NCBI RefSeq assembly: GCF_009910365.1 | Contig: NZ_CP036423.1 | Location: 1,984,001 to 2,048,000, forward strand | Direction: 5' to 3' | DNA from: Aequoribacter fuscus | GTDB lineage: Bacteria; Pseudomonadota; Gammaproteobacteria; Pseudomonadales; Halieaceae | Length of the DNA stretch: 64,000 nt | Translations under genes and position numbers: made by a program | The notes under the pieces: model-generated | Seen by the model: the letters and a program-made list of their open reading frames with translations, nothing else | Database searches by the model: none | Told to the model about the DNA's origin: nothing | Shown here: piece after piece, positions 63,073-64,000 of the stretch | Layout of the letters: the number at the start of each line of letters is the position of its first letter | Numbering within the stretch: position 1 is the first letter of the stretch

Positions 63073-64000
63073 ATGAATCACGATGCGTTTTATATCGACT
63101 GGGTAGAGACCCAAGCTCGAATGCAGCCTAACAAGACGGCATTTATCGAGTATCACTCGCGGCGAAAATTTACGTGGTTGAAGTTTCACGAACGCGTATC
63201 GCAACTGGCGGCAGCACTGAACCAACGCGGTATCGAGCGCGGTGACCGCGTAGCGTATTTAGGGTTAAACAGTGCAGATACCATCGAAATACTGTGCGCC
63301 ACGCAGCGCATTGGCGCCGTGTACGTACCTTTGAACTTTCGTTTAACGCCCGACGAGCTGAGTTATATTATCGGCGACGCTGAACCCAAACTGTTGATCT
63401 GCGACCATGCCTTTGCACCCGTCGCTTTGGCAGTGCAAGAGCAGCTACCTTGGTTGGCTACAATTACCACGCAGTGTGACGGTACTGCTTCTGGGTACGA
63501 GTCACTGTTTTCTGACAAGCGCTTGAATCAAACGGTGGGCCTTGATGGCGACACCTACGCAATGATCATGTATTCATCGGGCACAACAGGCCGCCCAAAA
63601 GGGGTGATTTACACTCACAGAATGATGCAAGCCGGCGCCTTGAATATTCAGCAAACCAGCCACATCGATGCACATTCGACCTTCTACAACGTCATGCCGC
63701 TGTTCCACATCGGTGGCATGCAATCAGTATTGCTGTGTTTGTACACGGGCCGCCCCATGGTGCTTGCACGGGCGTTTGAACCTGGAGAGATGCTCGCTTG
63801 TATCAACGACGACGCATTAGCAATAACGCACCTCGGTGCCGTGCCTGCTATCTGGAACGCGCTGGCAGCTCACCCTGACTGCGATGCAACCAACTTTACG
63901 CGCATCGCATCGGCCTCTACCGGAGCTGAATCAGTGCCACCTGCTCTACTAGATACTTGGATGCAAAAAGGCATTGTCCTACGCGAAGTGTATGGTCTTA
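63073..64000 (+). CDS. AMP-dependent acyl-CoA synthetase, N-terminal part (cut by window edge)
   Basis: 309 codons from the ATG at 63073 to the window end. ANL-superfamily motifs: YSSGTTGRPKGV (P-loop) and an N-terminal IERGDRVAYLGLNSADTIE. VMPLFHIGGMQ follows, and the sequence ends near the A5-like motif EVYGL. Activates a carboxylate as acyl-AMP and joins it to CoA. The class (fatty acid or aromatic) is not decided from this part. Confidence 0.92.
   Translation, partial: MNHDAFYIDWVETQARMQPNKTAFIEYHSRRKFTWLKFHERVSQLAAALNQRGIERGDRVAYLGLNSADTIEILCATQRIGAVYVPLNFRLTPDELSYIIGDAEPKLLICDHAFAPVALAVQEQLPWLATITTQCDGTASGYESLFSDKRLNQTVGLDGDTYAMIMYSSGTTGRPKGVIYTHRMMQAGALNIQQTSHIDAHSTFYNVMPLFHIGGMQSVLLCLYTGRPMVLARAFEPGEMLACINDDALAITHLGAVPAIWNALAAHPDCDATNFTRIASASTGAESVPPALLDTWMQKGIVLREVYGL

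Overview
The window reads as chromosome from a marine-type gammaproteobacterium, probably close to the Cellvibrionales/OM60-like groups. That placement is inference from gene content and order (rpsP-rimM-trmD-rplS beside ffh, queA-tgt, xerD-dsbC, a HexR-governed Entner-Doudoroff operon, acyl-CoA and TonB genes), not from a marker phylogeny. Genes are dense, intergenic gaps are short, and several operons have overlapping start and stop codons.

Layout: 1-12.1 kb is housekeeping. It holds a partial hom, alaC, dsbC, xerD, rplS, trmD, rimM, rpsP and ffh (minus strand), ypjD and corB-like genes (plus strand), and a queA-tgt-NIF3C-DUF1289 operon. From 12.2 to 19.9 kb a tRNA-Leu(CAA) gene carries an integrated element of about 7.4 kb. 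The tRNA 3' end is repeated at the far side, twice, inside a 128-bp duplicated block. The element encodes a tyrosine integrase split by an in-frame TAA and an archaeo-eukaryotic-type primase-helicase whose single frame is interrupted by two in-frame TAG codons. It also carries a YwqK/MORN-repeat lipoprotein and small exported or membrane proteins.

From 20 to 26.4 kb lie accessory metabolic genes: an M20 amidohydrolase, a short SDR-fold protein matching the halohydrin dehalogenase signature, a crotonase, a DUF3667 protein, an HSL-type esterase and a MAPEG protein. From 26.4 to 33.8 kb one minus-strand operon runs sulfatase, MoxR ATPase, DUF58, DUF4381, BatA, BatB-TPR and BatD. A YghU-like GST and dinB follow. 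From 36.2 to 47.7 kb is the central-carbon block: edd-glk-eda-zwf-pgl, then gap, divergent hexR, ppc and a uridine-kinase-like gene. Candidate HexR operators lie upstream of edd and between gap and hexR, so HexR probably coordinates Entner-Doudoroff flux with the GAPDH step.

From 47.8 to 53.4 kb are beta-oxidation-like genes (crotonase, thiolase, DUF2889, two hotdog thioesterases, SCP-x-like thiolase). From 53.7 to 61.4 kb are PxpC, a TonB-dependent receptor, PxpB, and a two-component system with a small PepSY-like exported protein. The window ends with an S1/P1 nuclease, a YgjP-like metalloprotein and the start of an acyl-CoA synthetase cut by the window edge.

The most unusual items are the element with frame-preserving nonsense codons in both of its large genes, the halohydrin dehalogenase candidate, and the sulfatase that appears to lead a MoxR/VWA operon.
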